Positions 44,501 to 57,400 of a stretch of 64,000 nucleotides of DNA are shown here, piece by piece (position 1 is the stretch's first letter; each line of letters starts with the position of its first letter). Location of the stretch: contig CM041776.1 in the NCBI GenBank assembly GCA_023374045.1, positions 121,105,000 through 121,168,999 of the forward strand. Direction: 5' to 3'. Source of the stretch: Limonium bicolor (taxonomy: Eukaryota > Streptophyta > Magnoliopsida > Caryophyllales > Plumbaginaceae). The position numbers and the translations under genes were made by a program. The notes beneath the pieces are model-generated. The model saw only the letters and a list, made by a program, of their open reading frames with translations. It had not been told where the DNA came from and did not search any database.

Positions 44501-44864
44501 ATCACATCCGGCATATGCATTTTGCGAGACCAAATCCTCTTTGAGACTTGCCACCCTTGATCATTGGTCATACGAACCTTTGCATTGATAATCTTCCCAA
44601 ATCAAAGTTAGTTTATTTATTTATTTATTTAGTTTAGGATCACATTTTCAATTCCCCCCTTTTGTTATTATAGAATAGGCTTTTGCCCGGATTAGGACTA
44701 ATTTTCTATAAGTCCCTTGGGTACGATTCTCCTGGTTGTAATATATTTACACTATACTCCGACCGAGTTTTTATTTGCTACCCGTAGTAGAGTTGTAGGA
44801 TTAGTTATTATTTTATTTTAATCTTTTGTATATATTTTTCCTAACAATTTCTCGTTTAGCAAAT

Positions 44865-44882
44865 TGGCGCCGTTGCCGGGGA
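44865..44882 (+). promoter_or_regulatory. PBS of element M, tRNA-Asp type
   Basis: TGGCGCCGTTGCCGGGGA, 3 nt after the LTR end, identical to the element I PBS. Confidence 0.88.
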
Positions 44883-44941
44883 CTTGGAATTAGTCCAAGT
44901 CCTAAATTTGGTAAAACGCCCTATTCTTTATTCCCTATTCT

Positions 44942-44998
44942 TTATTCTTTGATTCTTTGATTCTTTGATTCTTTGATTCCTTCATTCCTTGATTCTTT
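44942..44998 (+). repeat. TTCTTTGA tandem repeat in the M leader
   Basis: About six imperfect copies of an 8-9 nt T-rich unit just after the PBS. Confidence 0.65.
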
Positions 44999-45047
44999 AA
45001 TTTATTTTCGCACTTAGTTTTGCAGATTTGAGTGTGCCGTGCGAAGT

Positions 45048-45128
45048 GCCGGGCATCTGTCACCCGGCAAACCCGGAGGAAGTCCGATGCCGGACAGGAT
45101 TGGCCCCATCATGTCCGGCATGTTCAAA
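45048..45128 (+). repeat. Leader hairpin module 1 of element M
   Basis: Contains a 21-nt GCCGGG-N9-CCCGGC unit (45048-45068), then GGAGGAAGTCC and a longer GCCGGAC...GTCCGGC dyad. The same module order recurs at 58646-58706 and 58873-58934, separated from this copy only by the G insertion. Confidence 0.75.
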
Positions 45129-45269
45129 TTGTTTTCAAAATTTCATACACTGTTGAGTTTTACAAATTTAAATGCATTATTGTCTACCCCTTCCGTTATT
45201 TCTCTATTATATTAGTTCCTATACTATAATTCTTTATTTTGAATTTCGAGTTTGCATTTGTCGTGTATT

Positions 45270-48200
45270 TGTAACACCCCAACTACTAACAACACACTTA
45301 ATAACGTATCGCAGCAGCGGAAATCTCAACTCACAACATCACTTAACTCTTTGGTGTTACACGCCGTTAGCCACCCTCGTGGCTAACAAGGCTAACATAC
45401 ATACATCGTACCGGTCTGATGGACTAAACTCCCGAGCAACTACACATAAATCCCGTTCCATGTCCAACAATCATTATACACTTACATTACAGCTATACCG
45501 AGTAATTACCAACTACCGCCGATACATTTTCGGTCTTCTACACCTATAATACATCCACAATTCTCATGACTACCACATACAAACACTACCCCGTCCTACT
45601 CTCGAACGGCTTCCAGTTCCTTGTACTTGAAAAGTATGGGAGCCCCAAAGGGGGTCAGCACCTTTGCTGGTATGGTAATCCCGCAGCCCGCATGCTACCG
45701 GGCCACGCACAACTATTTGTCGTCTTAGCATGCGGTTGATTTATTTCAAACATGCACAAACTCACACACATATCATGCTTATAAGCAAACATCCATTAAT
45801 AGAATACAGACACAAGGTTAGCACACTCAACACAAACAACTTCACTTTATAACATACACAACTTAATTTCACTCTTCTTAGAGTACATGAACTTCACTTA
45901 GGGAGTGCCGGGGTGATATAAGCCCGAGCACAACATACATACATTTCCTTTACTTGAGTGGCGGCCTCATATAGGACCGGTCACAACATACATAATTTCC
46001 CCCTAACTCCAATAGTGATGAGGTAGGTAAGCCTTGGTTAAGCTTGTGGGTGGTTGTAATTCCAGGAGGAAGAACAACCGTAACATAACAAAGAGGGAGT
46101 CGAAGCGAACTTAGGCATCGACACCCTACCAACATTATACTAATTTCCCTCCTAGCCCGATGTGGAGGTCGGGTAGGTAAGCTTTGGCTAAGCTAGTGGG
46201 AGGTCGAAATCCAATGAAGGAAAACAACCCTAACATAACAGGATGGGAGTTAATTCTCATATATGTATTAACTCCCAAACAACACGCGCGACCGGAACAA
46301 CCGGATTCCTCTCCATACATAACATATACTTATTAGTTAGAGGTTCCCTTATGGAACTTACCACATACATACATCACATAGTGTTACTAACTCGGTTAGT
46401 CACATATGGGGAGTAATATCCCTTTTTAACAAACATGAATAACTGTATCCAATAACAACAACAACATATCCAACAAGTCAATACATCACTCATAATAACA
46501 ACATACTAACGCACGGATAGCCGTAGTTAGAACGTTCCCATGGGTTGGGACGTTTATTCCGAATACCGATCTCTTATGTGAACCTAAAGTCGGTTAACTA
46601 CTATTTAACACATAACTAAGGTTAAGCGGTATCGGAATTAATTATGCCACAATAATGAATTACTGTAAGCTCATTTCATGCTTTATCTTGCAAGGTGGCA
46701 AACACACAGAAAAACACATTGGCATACAAGCCGGTGTAATCCAGTAGGACACAGGTTGCAAGAAAACCATACCTGTCACCGTGGGTTACTCTACCGTGTT
46801 CCCGAGGGTTCACTCCAACGCGTCATCTCACGCTCCCCGGGTAGTTTTTGAACAACTGATAGTAATGCAAATGTTTTATTAACAACAAAGTTTTACGGTA
46901 TGTTAACTTCTATATTCCCGTACTCACCCCGTTATCCCGTTATTTCGGTTTAACTTGTGTACTTAACTCACAACTTTCTCAATCATTTCCAACACTTGTT
47001 TATACCTTTATAAGTCACCAAACAACTCCTAAACATCATCTAAAACTAATACCATTCAATCCCCCATGTTTAGAACCCTTAAAAACACTTCTTAGGCACT
47101 TCTGGGGGTGGTCCGGGACTTGGTCCTTACCCAAGGTCCCGGACCAATCAAAGAACAAACTCTCGGCGATTTTTCATACCCTGGTTCGGGACTTGGTCCT
47201 GGACTAAGGTCCCGGACCACAACCTGGTTTAAGTCTCGAATTTTTTTTAAATGCGGTCCGGGACTTGGTATATATCCTAAGTCCCGGACCCTGCTAAAAG
47301 CTGCTATTAAGGACATTTTTCAACCCCTAACCAACCCTTAAACCACTCTCAAACTTTCCATAATATTTCCACAAGTTTCCAACATAATTAAACACCTCAA
47401 AACACACCTTAAACCACTCTAAATCATTGGTTTAATCCACCACCCAATTCTTGCTCAAATTCAACAAATTCAATTTCTCACATTTTGCATTTTGCACTCT
47501 TTTGCATTTCTAACTTCTTCTTGTTAGTTTTTACATCCTACCAACCTCACCAAATGCATCAATGACCCTTACACATCATTCCTAGACAATTGCATCCTCC
47601 AAACCCAAGTTCACTCCTTGTTTCACAAGTTATAAACACCAATTCTTTTTCTTTGGAATTCTAAGTTCCTATCACCATTATGCTATAGATTTTGTACCCT
47701 TCCAATATCATTCTCCTCCTACCATTACAAGGTCATCAAGTATCTCAACTCAGCCACATACACACCTAGCTCCTCCAGTTTACCAAGTCACCTTAAAACA
47801 CTTATTTTCTATCGAAATTTCACCATAACCTCCCCATAAACTTAACATCTCCAAAATCACCATCCTCATCAATTTTCATTCCTATTCTAGCCACACCCTT
47901 GAAGGGTCCTACCAGCACACCATATCAATCCAAATTCAACAATATCACAATCTAGCTCCAAAACTTACTGAACCACAATATAACTACAACTCAAATCATT
48001 TGGCTCCAAGGCCCTCAATTCAAACCAACATTTCACAAAATCCAACTAACCACAATCAAGCACATTTTTGCTCCAGATTTTATTTCATCTTTTATTTTTC
48101 CGAAACCCACTCCTAAAACAATTAATATAGGCATTTAAGGTAGATTCACCTTAATCCACAAGTTTCTCCTTAATCTCCTCTTGTTCCTCCTCTCCTCAAA

Positions 48201-49435
48201 ATCGGTCAAGATGAAAATGGAGTTTCCAAACTCCATTCCAACATTCAAGAAACACAAATACATTCCATTAATCTAAACCCTTATGATATCTCAATTCAAC
48301 AAAAGGGCTTAGAGCACAAGTTAGGGTTTTACCTTTGTTGATTTTTGAGTGGTTTTCAACTCTTGAATCTTAAGAGGGACTCCCACCACCATTTAAAGCT
48401 TGGAGAAAATCTCAAACAAGGAGGAAAAGCTAGTCATTACAAGGGCCAAAATCGGCCAAGGTGGGAAAATGGAGAAAACATGACTTTTTCATGGATATTT
48501 TTACCTTGATAGAAAGAGGAAGCTTCAAGCTTCAAAATGGTGTGCTTTTCTCTTCAAATGGCTAACACCCACAAAAATGAAACTCATCCTTTTCGAATTT
48601 TGAAAAGAGAGGGTGATAGAGGATGATGAGAGGATGAAGAATATGTAGTTATTTTTGTGATTAGAGCTTTAATGAAGCTTGGGCATGAGCTAGAAGATGG
48701 AGTAGCCATGAGAGGGGGGAAAGAAATCGCTGGCACCAGAGGGGAGGAGAAGAACGATGGAGGAAGAAAAGAGAGGAAAGAGAAAAGGAAAAGAAAGTGA
48801 GGGAGGAGAGAGGGTGGGGGCACCTTTTTATTTTTTTGTTTTTGCTTTTGACATATTTAATTTGTTAACTAGTCATGTGTGAGGGGCTATCTACATTAAT
48901 AAAAACCGGCCCACATAACTGTTATAGGCTGGAGCGTTTTTCATCTTTTTCAGAAAACGCTCGTTAATTTACCCGGTTTAGCACTATTCACTAACCGGGC
49001 CCGTTTTCCGGAATTTTCTCGTTTATTTAATTTTAATGGTTATTATACTCCCATTAATGTTTATTATAGTTATATGATCAACTATAATTTTTTACGGGGT
49101 CATTCGACTGTTTAAAGTCACGCTTTCGGGTTTTCTCGAAAAACGCGCTTTAAGATTTCGTTAGCATTTTAACGCATTATTTGAATCCGTTTTCTTCCGG
49201 AATTTTTCTCACATGTTCTTAATGTGTAATTAAGGTATAAAAATATATTATAACCCTATTGGAGGTTATATATCTCCTAAAATAATTGAATACGCGTTTT
49301 CACGTTTTGTGACTTTTACGTATTTTCTTTTTCTTTTTGGTTTTCATTTCTTCACCAATGATCTTAAGGACTTAATTAGCCTTAGAAAATTATAATTACA
49401 TAATTAATTAACACATTAAGGTTTGGGGTATTTCA
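45270..49435 (-). mobile_element. 3' LTR of element G (4166 bp)
   Basis: TGTAACACC at 45270 to GGTATTTCA at 49435. It pairs with 54492-58640; differences are mainly small indels. It carries three 36-nt GGTCCGGGAC hairpins (47110-47290). Reading A/G-rich tracts near 48584-48823 as ORFs gives only low-complexity peptides. Confidence 0.9.
47110..47290 (-). repeat. Three 36-nt GGTCCGGGAC hairpins in the left LTR of G
   Basis: Units 47110-47145, 47183-47218 and 47255-47290 are exactly 36 nt, start to start 73 and 72 nt. Each begins GG(T)(C/T)CGGGACTTGG and ends (A)AGGTCCCGGACC or AAGTCCCGGACC, forming a 14-15 bp stem, some with one bulge. The same three occur in the right LTR at 56323-56358, 56396-56431 and 56468-56503. 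Confidence 0.9.
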
Positions 49436-49472
49436 ATCTACCCCCCTTAAAAGAACTTCGTCCTCGAAGTTC
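49436..49472 (-). promoter_or_regulatory. PPT of G with adjoining AGGA-loop hairpin
   Basis: Minus-strand TTTTAAGGGGGGTAGAT abuts the 3' LTR start. Upstream, GAACTTCG-AGGA-CGAAGTTC (49453-49472) is a perfect 8-bp stem. Compared with C, a T-A pair is replaced by C-G. Confidence 0.85.
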
Positions 49473-50940
49473 ACATTTCCCACACATCATTGGTTAGAAT
49501 ACGGGGATTACTTGTAACATAAAACTTCCATAACAAACATATTTTACATCACAACCCCGGACTTAACGGTCCGGGTACATATACACATCCATACCTAACA
49601 TAACATACTTACTTAGTAACCTCGGACTTAATGGTCCGGGTACCTTATCAACATTTGCACATACATAACAACCCTTAGACTCTTAGGTCTGGGTAACATA
49701 ACAACATTTAGACTCTTAGGTCTTGATAGCAGAACACTTTCGGAACTTAACCACATTAGGACTCAAGGTCCAAAATAATAATTATTTCACATACCACACA
49801 ACATGTCTTAGCATGTATATCAACCGGAAATTCCTTTTCCATCTCTTCACGACTTCGAGACCCATGTAGAGTACATATACACTATGATCCCACAGAACCG
49901 GTCGCGATGGACACTCTGGTCCCCGTTCCTTTGGGAGATCAAAACAATTGCATACATCTTTAAAATATACTTCTCATGTCACCGGTCCTAAGACAAAGGC
50001 TCATACGCCTCAGCTCGTGATCAAGTATGAAAATACTCTCTACGAGGTTAAGTATAACGAAATCCTTTATTGGAAGGATCTTAATCGAAAATCCTTTACA
50101 AGGTCACATAAAAGTAGTCCTTCCTTTGAAAATACCGTTTAAGAATCTTAAAAATATTAATTGATGTCTTGAAAATACCAATTGAAAATTTGAAACCCAA
50201 TTTTAAAATTCTTTTGAAAATTCAATACAACTCCAAGTCCAATTATTGTTAACTGCATCTTATTCTTGATGTGATTATTTGTGACCACTTATAGGGAGTT
50301 TCAAGAATCATCCAACCCTAATGTGATCAGCATCAGAGTTGAACTATCTTTCCACCCCAATTTGTGTTCGGCTTCCCTTGATCTCATGATAATCAAGTTT
50401 CACCTCCCACTTCATTTTCAAACAACAACTAATTCAAGCATGTACCATTTTCTATCTTCTAATCCATCTAGTCGTAATCATTACATCTCCAAGGGTGGAA
50501 CTATGTCCATCAATCAACTTCCCGATTTATTTTAAATCAAGTTACCTAGGGAATTTAATTCTCACTAGGTTCTACGTTGGTGTCATACCTCTTCATAAAT
50601 CACAATACTGTATATATACATATATCCATATATATATTTTTTATCAAAATATAATACACAATGTTACATTTGGTATCCTATGAACATGCACTGTCGGGGT
50701 TTTAGTTCCCCGGGAGTTTTTTCTACTCCCTTATACTTATACTTTCACACACATTTGTTGACACAATAAACACACTTATCGCAAGGGTATTCGCATCTTC
50801 CGTGCGTAATTACCACAATTAACCATGAATGAATGTGTATGTTTATGTAACACACACACCAATCATCAGAACAAATCATTTTGTGCTATGCACATCATAG
50901 TTCACGTACACTTGTACGGTAAAACACACTAACGGTTTTG

Positions 50941-50979
50941 CGCTCTACCCCCTTTAAAAGGGATTACGCCCACGTAATC
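50941..50979 (-). other. Second PPT-like box with adjoining hairpin in G
   Basis: Minus-strand CCCTTTTAAAGGGGGTAGAGCG preceded by GATTACG/CGTAATC arms around a 4-nt loop. Corresponds to C 12615-12650 and D 24261-24310. Confidence 0.65.
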
Positions 50980-52356
50980 AATCACTTAATCACTGGTTTA
51001 AACGTTATACCGTCGTGAAGTGTTTTATCTCCACGCGGTTTATTACATAATGTGTTTTGATTAGAGGATCTTAACCATATTGGCGGTTTAGTCTCTAACC
51101 AAGAATTCTCCTTAGAGTTTATTTTAACTCTTAACTGGTTTCGATCCTGGCCTGTGAGGCTTTTAGGCATCATTAGTTTGCCATTCACTCATGTTCACTA
51201 TTCACATTCATCGTTTGACTCACTGGTTCAACAGTTTCTGCTGCGCAACTCTTGATAATTTAGAGCTTAGTTGCTCCATACATTATCCTTACTGTATTAT
51301 ACATCCCCGATTATCACCTTTATCTTGGTAATAACAGTTTCTCAACCGACGCGTGGTATTTCTTACCGTGAGCGAATTCGGTGAGTTACAAACTTTCTAT
51401 TCATTTCCACGATAATCTATTGTATTCTACAATAATTTACTTGGTTTCTTCCGACTTACTGTCGGTTAAGTTTGAGCTAGTACCTTTTGTGTAGTACTCT
51501 GTCGGTTTATTTCCAACACTTGAGGTATGTTCAATACCGATATTCAACAATCGTGCTACTGTAGTCACTTATGTCAACCAAGTACCCTTTGATTGGTACT
51601 ACCGTGCCTGTATCTTATGCATCGATTTTATCACCTTGAAGTCTTGTCCTTCTATCACATTTAACATTTCCCAAACTTCCTAGCTATCCCCTTGACAATA
51701 CCGCCAAGCGCAATACCAAAACACTCAGTCCTACAGAGTGCAGAGGCGTAAACTCTTGTAGAAATCTCTTATACGATTGCAATAGGAATTCACAGCTGAG
51801 TTCCTTATCACATAGTACCGACCGTTGGCTTATTGCCCGGTCTACGTATCATCACTTACTTGTATGTCCATTGAGTTTCACTCATAACTGGTCTTATTGC
51901 CACATTATCATTTAACAATACTTATGCAACGGTCGCTTACTGCGCGCCGTGCTATTACTCATTGTATAACATTAACTTACACTGCATCCGCTGTTATATT
52001 AGCTTCCGCCATTACACTATGTTTTGCCACTTATTTGGCTGATTATTGAATACTCTATTCTTTGAGTCTTTATGCTCCTTGAGCGTTGTTCATTACACAT
52101 TTAGCATCCCACACCTATGGTGGCTGCTATTAGACTTTTTACTCATCCGATCTCCATAACTGGTGCAAACACTTCCTTTCGTATTATTCCTACTCACCAT
52201 TCTTGGTAATAACAACATAGTCAACTCTTAACACATTCCCTGAACTTAGTTCACATAACTACCGCTGTTGCGGTCTCCCATATCAAGAGGTATCCCCACA
52301 CTTTAATCAGTGGTTCGTTATCCGCTTACCTACTTATATAACCTAAACTTCCATAA

Positions 52357-52635
52357 TCAATAAAATTTCCTTAACCATTTTACTTGTGGCTTATAAGCCC
52401 TATTGCCTCGAGCTTTGCTCATTGTAGGCTGTTCACACACACTACTTCTCCGTACTATATTCACGGTTCCTTTCATGGGATGCCCCTTCAATGATGTCAG
52501 ACTTCCTCCTGACGCCTTACGCTTAAACTGGGTGTTAGTTTCGACCCTTGCGTTTCTGTCACGTTTGTCGTTCAACCAATGTTGACCCAAATACCCTTTT
52601 AAGGATAACTCCTGGGTGTCGCTGGGTTCTGCCAT
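52357..52635 (-). pseudogene. Possible decayed gag relic in element G
   Basis: A 92-residue frame has LGQHWLNDKRDRNARVETN and NTQFKRKASGG, similar in character to the basic linker before the zinc knuckles in Ty3 gags. The knuckle cysteines are not recognisable. Its location, between the PBS and the middle of the element, fits gag. This is a weak call from composition and order only. Confidence 0.3.
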
Positions 52636-54458
52636 TACATCTGGCTTGCACTTACTGGTATGTTTAATTTACTACTTCGCCCTGCATTCTTTGTTGGGTT
52701 GAATATTCTCCTTAGTGAGATTCTTATCCCTAGTGATCATCTCGGGAGTCTCGTCCCGATCCTTGCACATTAATGTATCCATAGTAGGCATCTGCCTCAC
52801 CATATGTGGGCTGGGTACTTACTCCAGCTATTGTGTTCATCCATCCAGATCCTTAAGACATATGCTATGTCTTTACTTACTAACCAGTGCACTTCGCACT
52901 AGTTCACCTTTAAACATTTCCTTAAAATAAACTTACTAATTCCTTTAGTCTTCTTAACTGTGTTTTCCTTTACTTCAACCATACTTGGTAATCCATTGCT
53001 CTTGCTTGACTTTTACTTCGGACCGTAGTATGGAGTCGACTACTTCCCGTGTTCCAGACTTCACTCGTATATATACGTGGGGTACCCTGCTGACACATTG
53101 CTACTTGCCCGACTACCCCATAAGAAGGTTTGTCAGGCCCACAAGCTCCTATCGGAGTGCGGTCGTCCCATTTCAGTTGGTACACTCGTAGTGTCCGTCA
53201 CACGCCTAGGTGAAGTATTTTGTTGTCAACTCCTCTATATTATCCTATGATAATATGCATTCATGCTTCCCGAACTTAATCAAGGGAAGTGTATCCACTG
53301 TTGTATTATATGAACTCACTCCATTCCCTCGGGTTGTTACCCTTGGTTTACCGGTTTCCATCCGGTTGTTTAAAAGTAACTGGGTAAAACTTACCTACCA
53401 TGTGGCCTGAGGCCCGCGTAGGTCTTCTGGTTTGGTTTTAAGAAAAGAAGAATTTAAAGAACATGGGTTTGAAAGAAAATCTGGTTTTGGAAAAGAGTTT
53501 GACAGAAAATGATTTTAGGTTTAAAGAAAAATTTTCGTGTTTTACAACGTTTCCTGCCTTATCCAAGTCTGAGCTTCCTGCTGACTGTGTGTTTCCAAGC
53601 ACTGAGGTCAGGCTAATAAGCCCTTCCACGGTTTATAAACCCCACTTAACTTCATGGTACTTTACTAAGTACCTAATGGTGTTAAAATTTCCCGTACAAC
53701 CTTGTTATAGCAGCACTTGCCATAGCAAGTGCGCCATGCAATCTGGTTATCGGTTCAATCACATTGATTGCGGTACTGCTTTCGCCCGCTCTAACATCAG
53801 TGGCCTTGCTGGCCCTTACTCGACCTTACAGTCTTAACCGCAATTCCTTGGGTACTTCTCAGTGTCTTCGCATGACAACCACTAACTAGGGTGTTCCCAT
53901 TCTGGAGACCCCTTTTTACTTGTATATTAATCCTCCTCGTACTACGTTGTAGTTCCTTAATCGGGTTTGTATACCGTTGGTGTTTAGTTAACATTGTAGT
54001 CCCGTAGACACTCGTCTCGTTCTACTACTTCACTTCAACTGTTGCACGGTTTTGCTTGCAAGCTGGTTGTCCTCGACTGCTTCGCATGTCGACCCAGGGT
54101 GCTGGAAATTCCATTCCTTCATGCATAATCCTCACTTTTCGCTAACAAGAGTGGTTAATATTGTTAAAATGGAGACCGTCTTCGGGATTCACGCCTTTCG
54201 GGATCTACCGAAAGACTGGTTCTCCGTACTTTAAGGCACTTAACAACAGCCAGATCGGTATCCCCGATAAGAAGGACTTTCATCTCTCTGACGTTCTTTC
54301 TGAGTTAGAGAATAGGGTTTGTGGAGGGCGGGATGGATATCGTAGGTATCCAGTACACACTGGTATTCCCTAACTAGCGTACTTCTCACGCTATCACTCA
54401 ACCCTTAACCCAGTACTAAACTCTTAACTCGGTACTTCCTAAGCTCGGTATTTCAGTC

Positions 54459-54486
54459 ATCAGAGCGATACTTCGCTCTGATACCA
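54459..54486 (-). promoter_or_regulatory. PBS of G embedded in a perfect hairpin
   Basis: TGGTATCAGAGC (minus, 54475-54486). ATCAGAGCGA pairs with TCGCTCTGAT around loop AGTA (54459-54482). Confidence 0.9.
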
Positions 54487-54491
54487 CTTTT

Positions 54492-57400
54492 TGTAACACC
54501 CCAACTACTAACAACACACTTATAACGTATCGCAGCGGAATCTCAACTCACAACATCACTTAACTCTTTGTGTTACACGCCGTTAGCCACCCTCGTGGCT
54601 AACAAGGCTACATACATCATCGTACCGGTCTGATGGACTAACTCCCAGCACTACACATAAATCCCGTTCCACGTCCAACAATCATTATACACTTACATTA
54701 CAGCTGTACCGAAGTAATTACAAACTAACGCCGATACATTTTCGGTCTTACTACACCTATAATACATCCACAATTCTCATGACTACCACATACAAACACT
54801 ACCCCGTCCTACTCTCAACGGCTTCCAGTTCCTTGTACCTGAAAAGTATGGGAGCCCCCAAAGGGGTCAGCACCTTTGGCTGGTATGGTAATCCCGCACC
54901 CGCATGCTACCGGGCCACGCACAACTATTTGTCGTCTTAGCATGCGGTTTATTTATTTCAAACATGCACAAACTCACACACATACATGCTTATAAGCAAA
55001 CATCCATTAATAGAATACCAACAAGTTAGCACACTCAACATAACACACACTTCACTTTATACATACACAACTTAATTTCACTCTTCTTAGAGTACATGAA
55101 CTTCACTTAGGGAGTGCCGGGGGATATAAGCCCGAGCACAACATACATACATTTCCTTTACTTGAGTGGCGGCCTCATATAGGACCGGTCCACAACATAC
55201 ATAATTTCCCCCTAACTCCAATTATGAGGTAGGTAAGCCTGGTTAAGCTTGTGGGTGGTTGTAATTCCAGGAGGAATAACAACCGTAACATAACAAAGAG
55301 GGAGTCGAAGCGAACTTAGGCATCGACACCCTACCAACATTATACATAATTTCCCCCTAGCCCGATGTGGAGGTCGGGTAGGTAAGCTTTGGCTAGCTAG
55401 TGGGAGGTCGAAAGCCAATGAAGGAAAACAACCCTAACATAACAGGATGGGAGTTAATTCTCATATATGTATTAACTCCCAACAACATGCGCGACCAAAC
55501 AACCGGATTTCTCTTTATACATAACATATACTTATTAGTTAGAGGTTCCTTTGGAACTTACCAAATACATACATCACATAGTGTTTACAACTCGGTTAGA
55601 CACATTGGGGAGTAATATCCCTTTTTAACAAACATGAATAACTGTATCCAATAACAACACCAACATATCCACAATCACATACATCACTCATAATAACAAC
55701 ATACACTAACGCACGGATAGCCGTAGTTAGAACGTTCCCATGGGTTGGGACGTTTATTCCGAATACCGATCTCTTATGTGAACCTAAAGTCGGTTAACTA
55801 TTATTTAACACATAACTAAGGTTAAGCGGTATCGGAATTAATTACGCCACAATAATGAATTATTGTAAACTCATTTCATGCTTTATCTTGCAAGGTGGCA
55901 AACACACAGAAAAACACATTGGCATACAAGCCGGTGTAATCCGGTAGGACACAGGTTGCAAGAAAACCATACCTGTCACCGTGGGTTACTCTACCGTGTT
56001 CCCGAGGGTTCACTCCAACGCGTCATCTCACGCTCCCCGGGTAGTTTTTGAACAACTGATAGTAATGCAAATGTTTTATTAACAACAAAGTTTTACGGTA
56101 TGTTAACTTCTAATATTCCCGTACTCACCCCGTTATCCCGTTATTTCGGTTTAACTTTGTGTACTTAAACTCACAACTTTATCAATCATTTCCAACACTT
56201 GTTTATACTTATTAGGACCTTTATAAGTCACCAAACAACTCCTAAACATCATCTAAAACTAATACCATTCAATCCCCCATGTTTAGAACCCTTAAAAACA
56301 CTTCTTAGGCACTTCTGGGGGTGGTCCGGGACTTGGTCCTTACCCAAGGTCCCGGACCAATCAAAGAACAAACTCTCGGCGATTTTTCATACCCTGGTCC
56401 GGGACTTGGTCCTAGACTAAGGTCCCGGACCACAACCTGGTTTAAGTCTCGAATTGTTTTTAAATGCGGTCCGGGACTTGGTATATATCCTAAGTCCCGG
56501 ACCCTGCTAAAAGCTGATTAAGGACATTTTTCAACCCCTAACCAACCCTTAAACCACTCTCAAACTTTCCATAATCTTTCCACAAGTTTCCTACATAATT
56601 AAACACCTCAAAACACACCTTAAACCACTCCAAATCATTGGTTTAATCCACCACCCAATCTTGCTCAAATTCAACAAATTCAATTTCTCACATTTTGCAT
56701 TTTGCACTCTTTTGCATTTCTAACTTCTTGTTAGTTTTTACATCCTACCAACCTCACCAAATGCATCAATGACCCTTACACATCATTCCTAGACAATTGC
56801 ATCCTCCAAACCCAAGTTCACTCCTTGTTTCACAAGTTATAAACACCAATTCTTTTTCTTTGGAATTTAAGTTCCTATCACCATTATGCTACAGATTTTG
56901 TACCCTTCCAATATCATTCTCTCCTACCATTACAAGGTCATCAAGTATCTCAACTCAGCCACATACACATAGCTCCTCCAGTTTACCAAGTCACCTTAAA
57001 ACATTATTTTCTATCGAAATTTCGCCATAACCTCCCCATAAACTTAACATCCAAAATCACCATCCTCATCAATTTTCATTCCTAATCTAGCCACACCCTT
57101 GAAGGGTCCTACCAGCACACCATATCAATCCAAATTCAACAATATCACAATCTAGCTCCAAAACTTACTGAACCACAATAACCACAACTCAAATCATTTG
57201 GCTCCAAGGCCCTCAATTCAACCAACATTCACAAAATCCAACTAACCACAATCAAGCACATTTTTGCTCCAGATTTATTTCATCTTATTTTCCCAAACCC
57301 ACCCTAAAAAATTAATATAGGCATTTAAGGTTAGATTCCTTACCTTAATCCAAGTTTCTCCTTAATTCTCCTTTTGTTCCTCCTCTCCTCAAAATCGGTC

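Larger units (their letters stand above)
43356..44861 (+). mobile_element. 5' LTR of Athila-like element M (1506 bp)
   Basis: It runs from TGATAAGCC to GTTTAGCA, then AAT and a PBS. TATAAATA is at 43842-43849. It aligns with 60824-62306; I count roughly 17-20 differences by eye, mostly transitions. Six 21-nt GCCGG...CCGGC-type hairpin units start at 43545, 43605, 43704, 43791, 44439 and 44480; the first four are upstream of the TATA box and the last two downstream. No gene. Confidence 0.85.
49436..54491 (-). mobile_element. Coding-less internal region of element G (5056 bp)
   Basis: No frame encodes RT, integrase or protease motifs. The only trace of a possible gene is the short frame 52357-52635. 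PBS, PPT, second PPT-like box and their hairpins are all intact. With 4.15 kb LTRs and a non-coding centre this fits a LARD-type non-autonomous element. Confidence 0.7.

Noticed and set aside
48584..48823. Ser/Pro/Phe-rich ORF, also at 57781-58026
   Set aside because: Low-complexity translation of an A/G-rich tract in the G LTRs; it lies in both LTR copies as a shadow.
53463..53837. 124-codon plus-strand ORF in G
   Set aside because: No domain, antisense to the element, and within a non-coding internal region.
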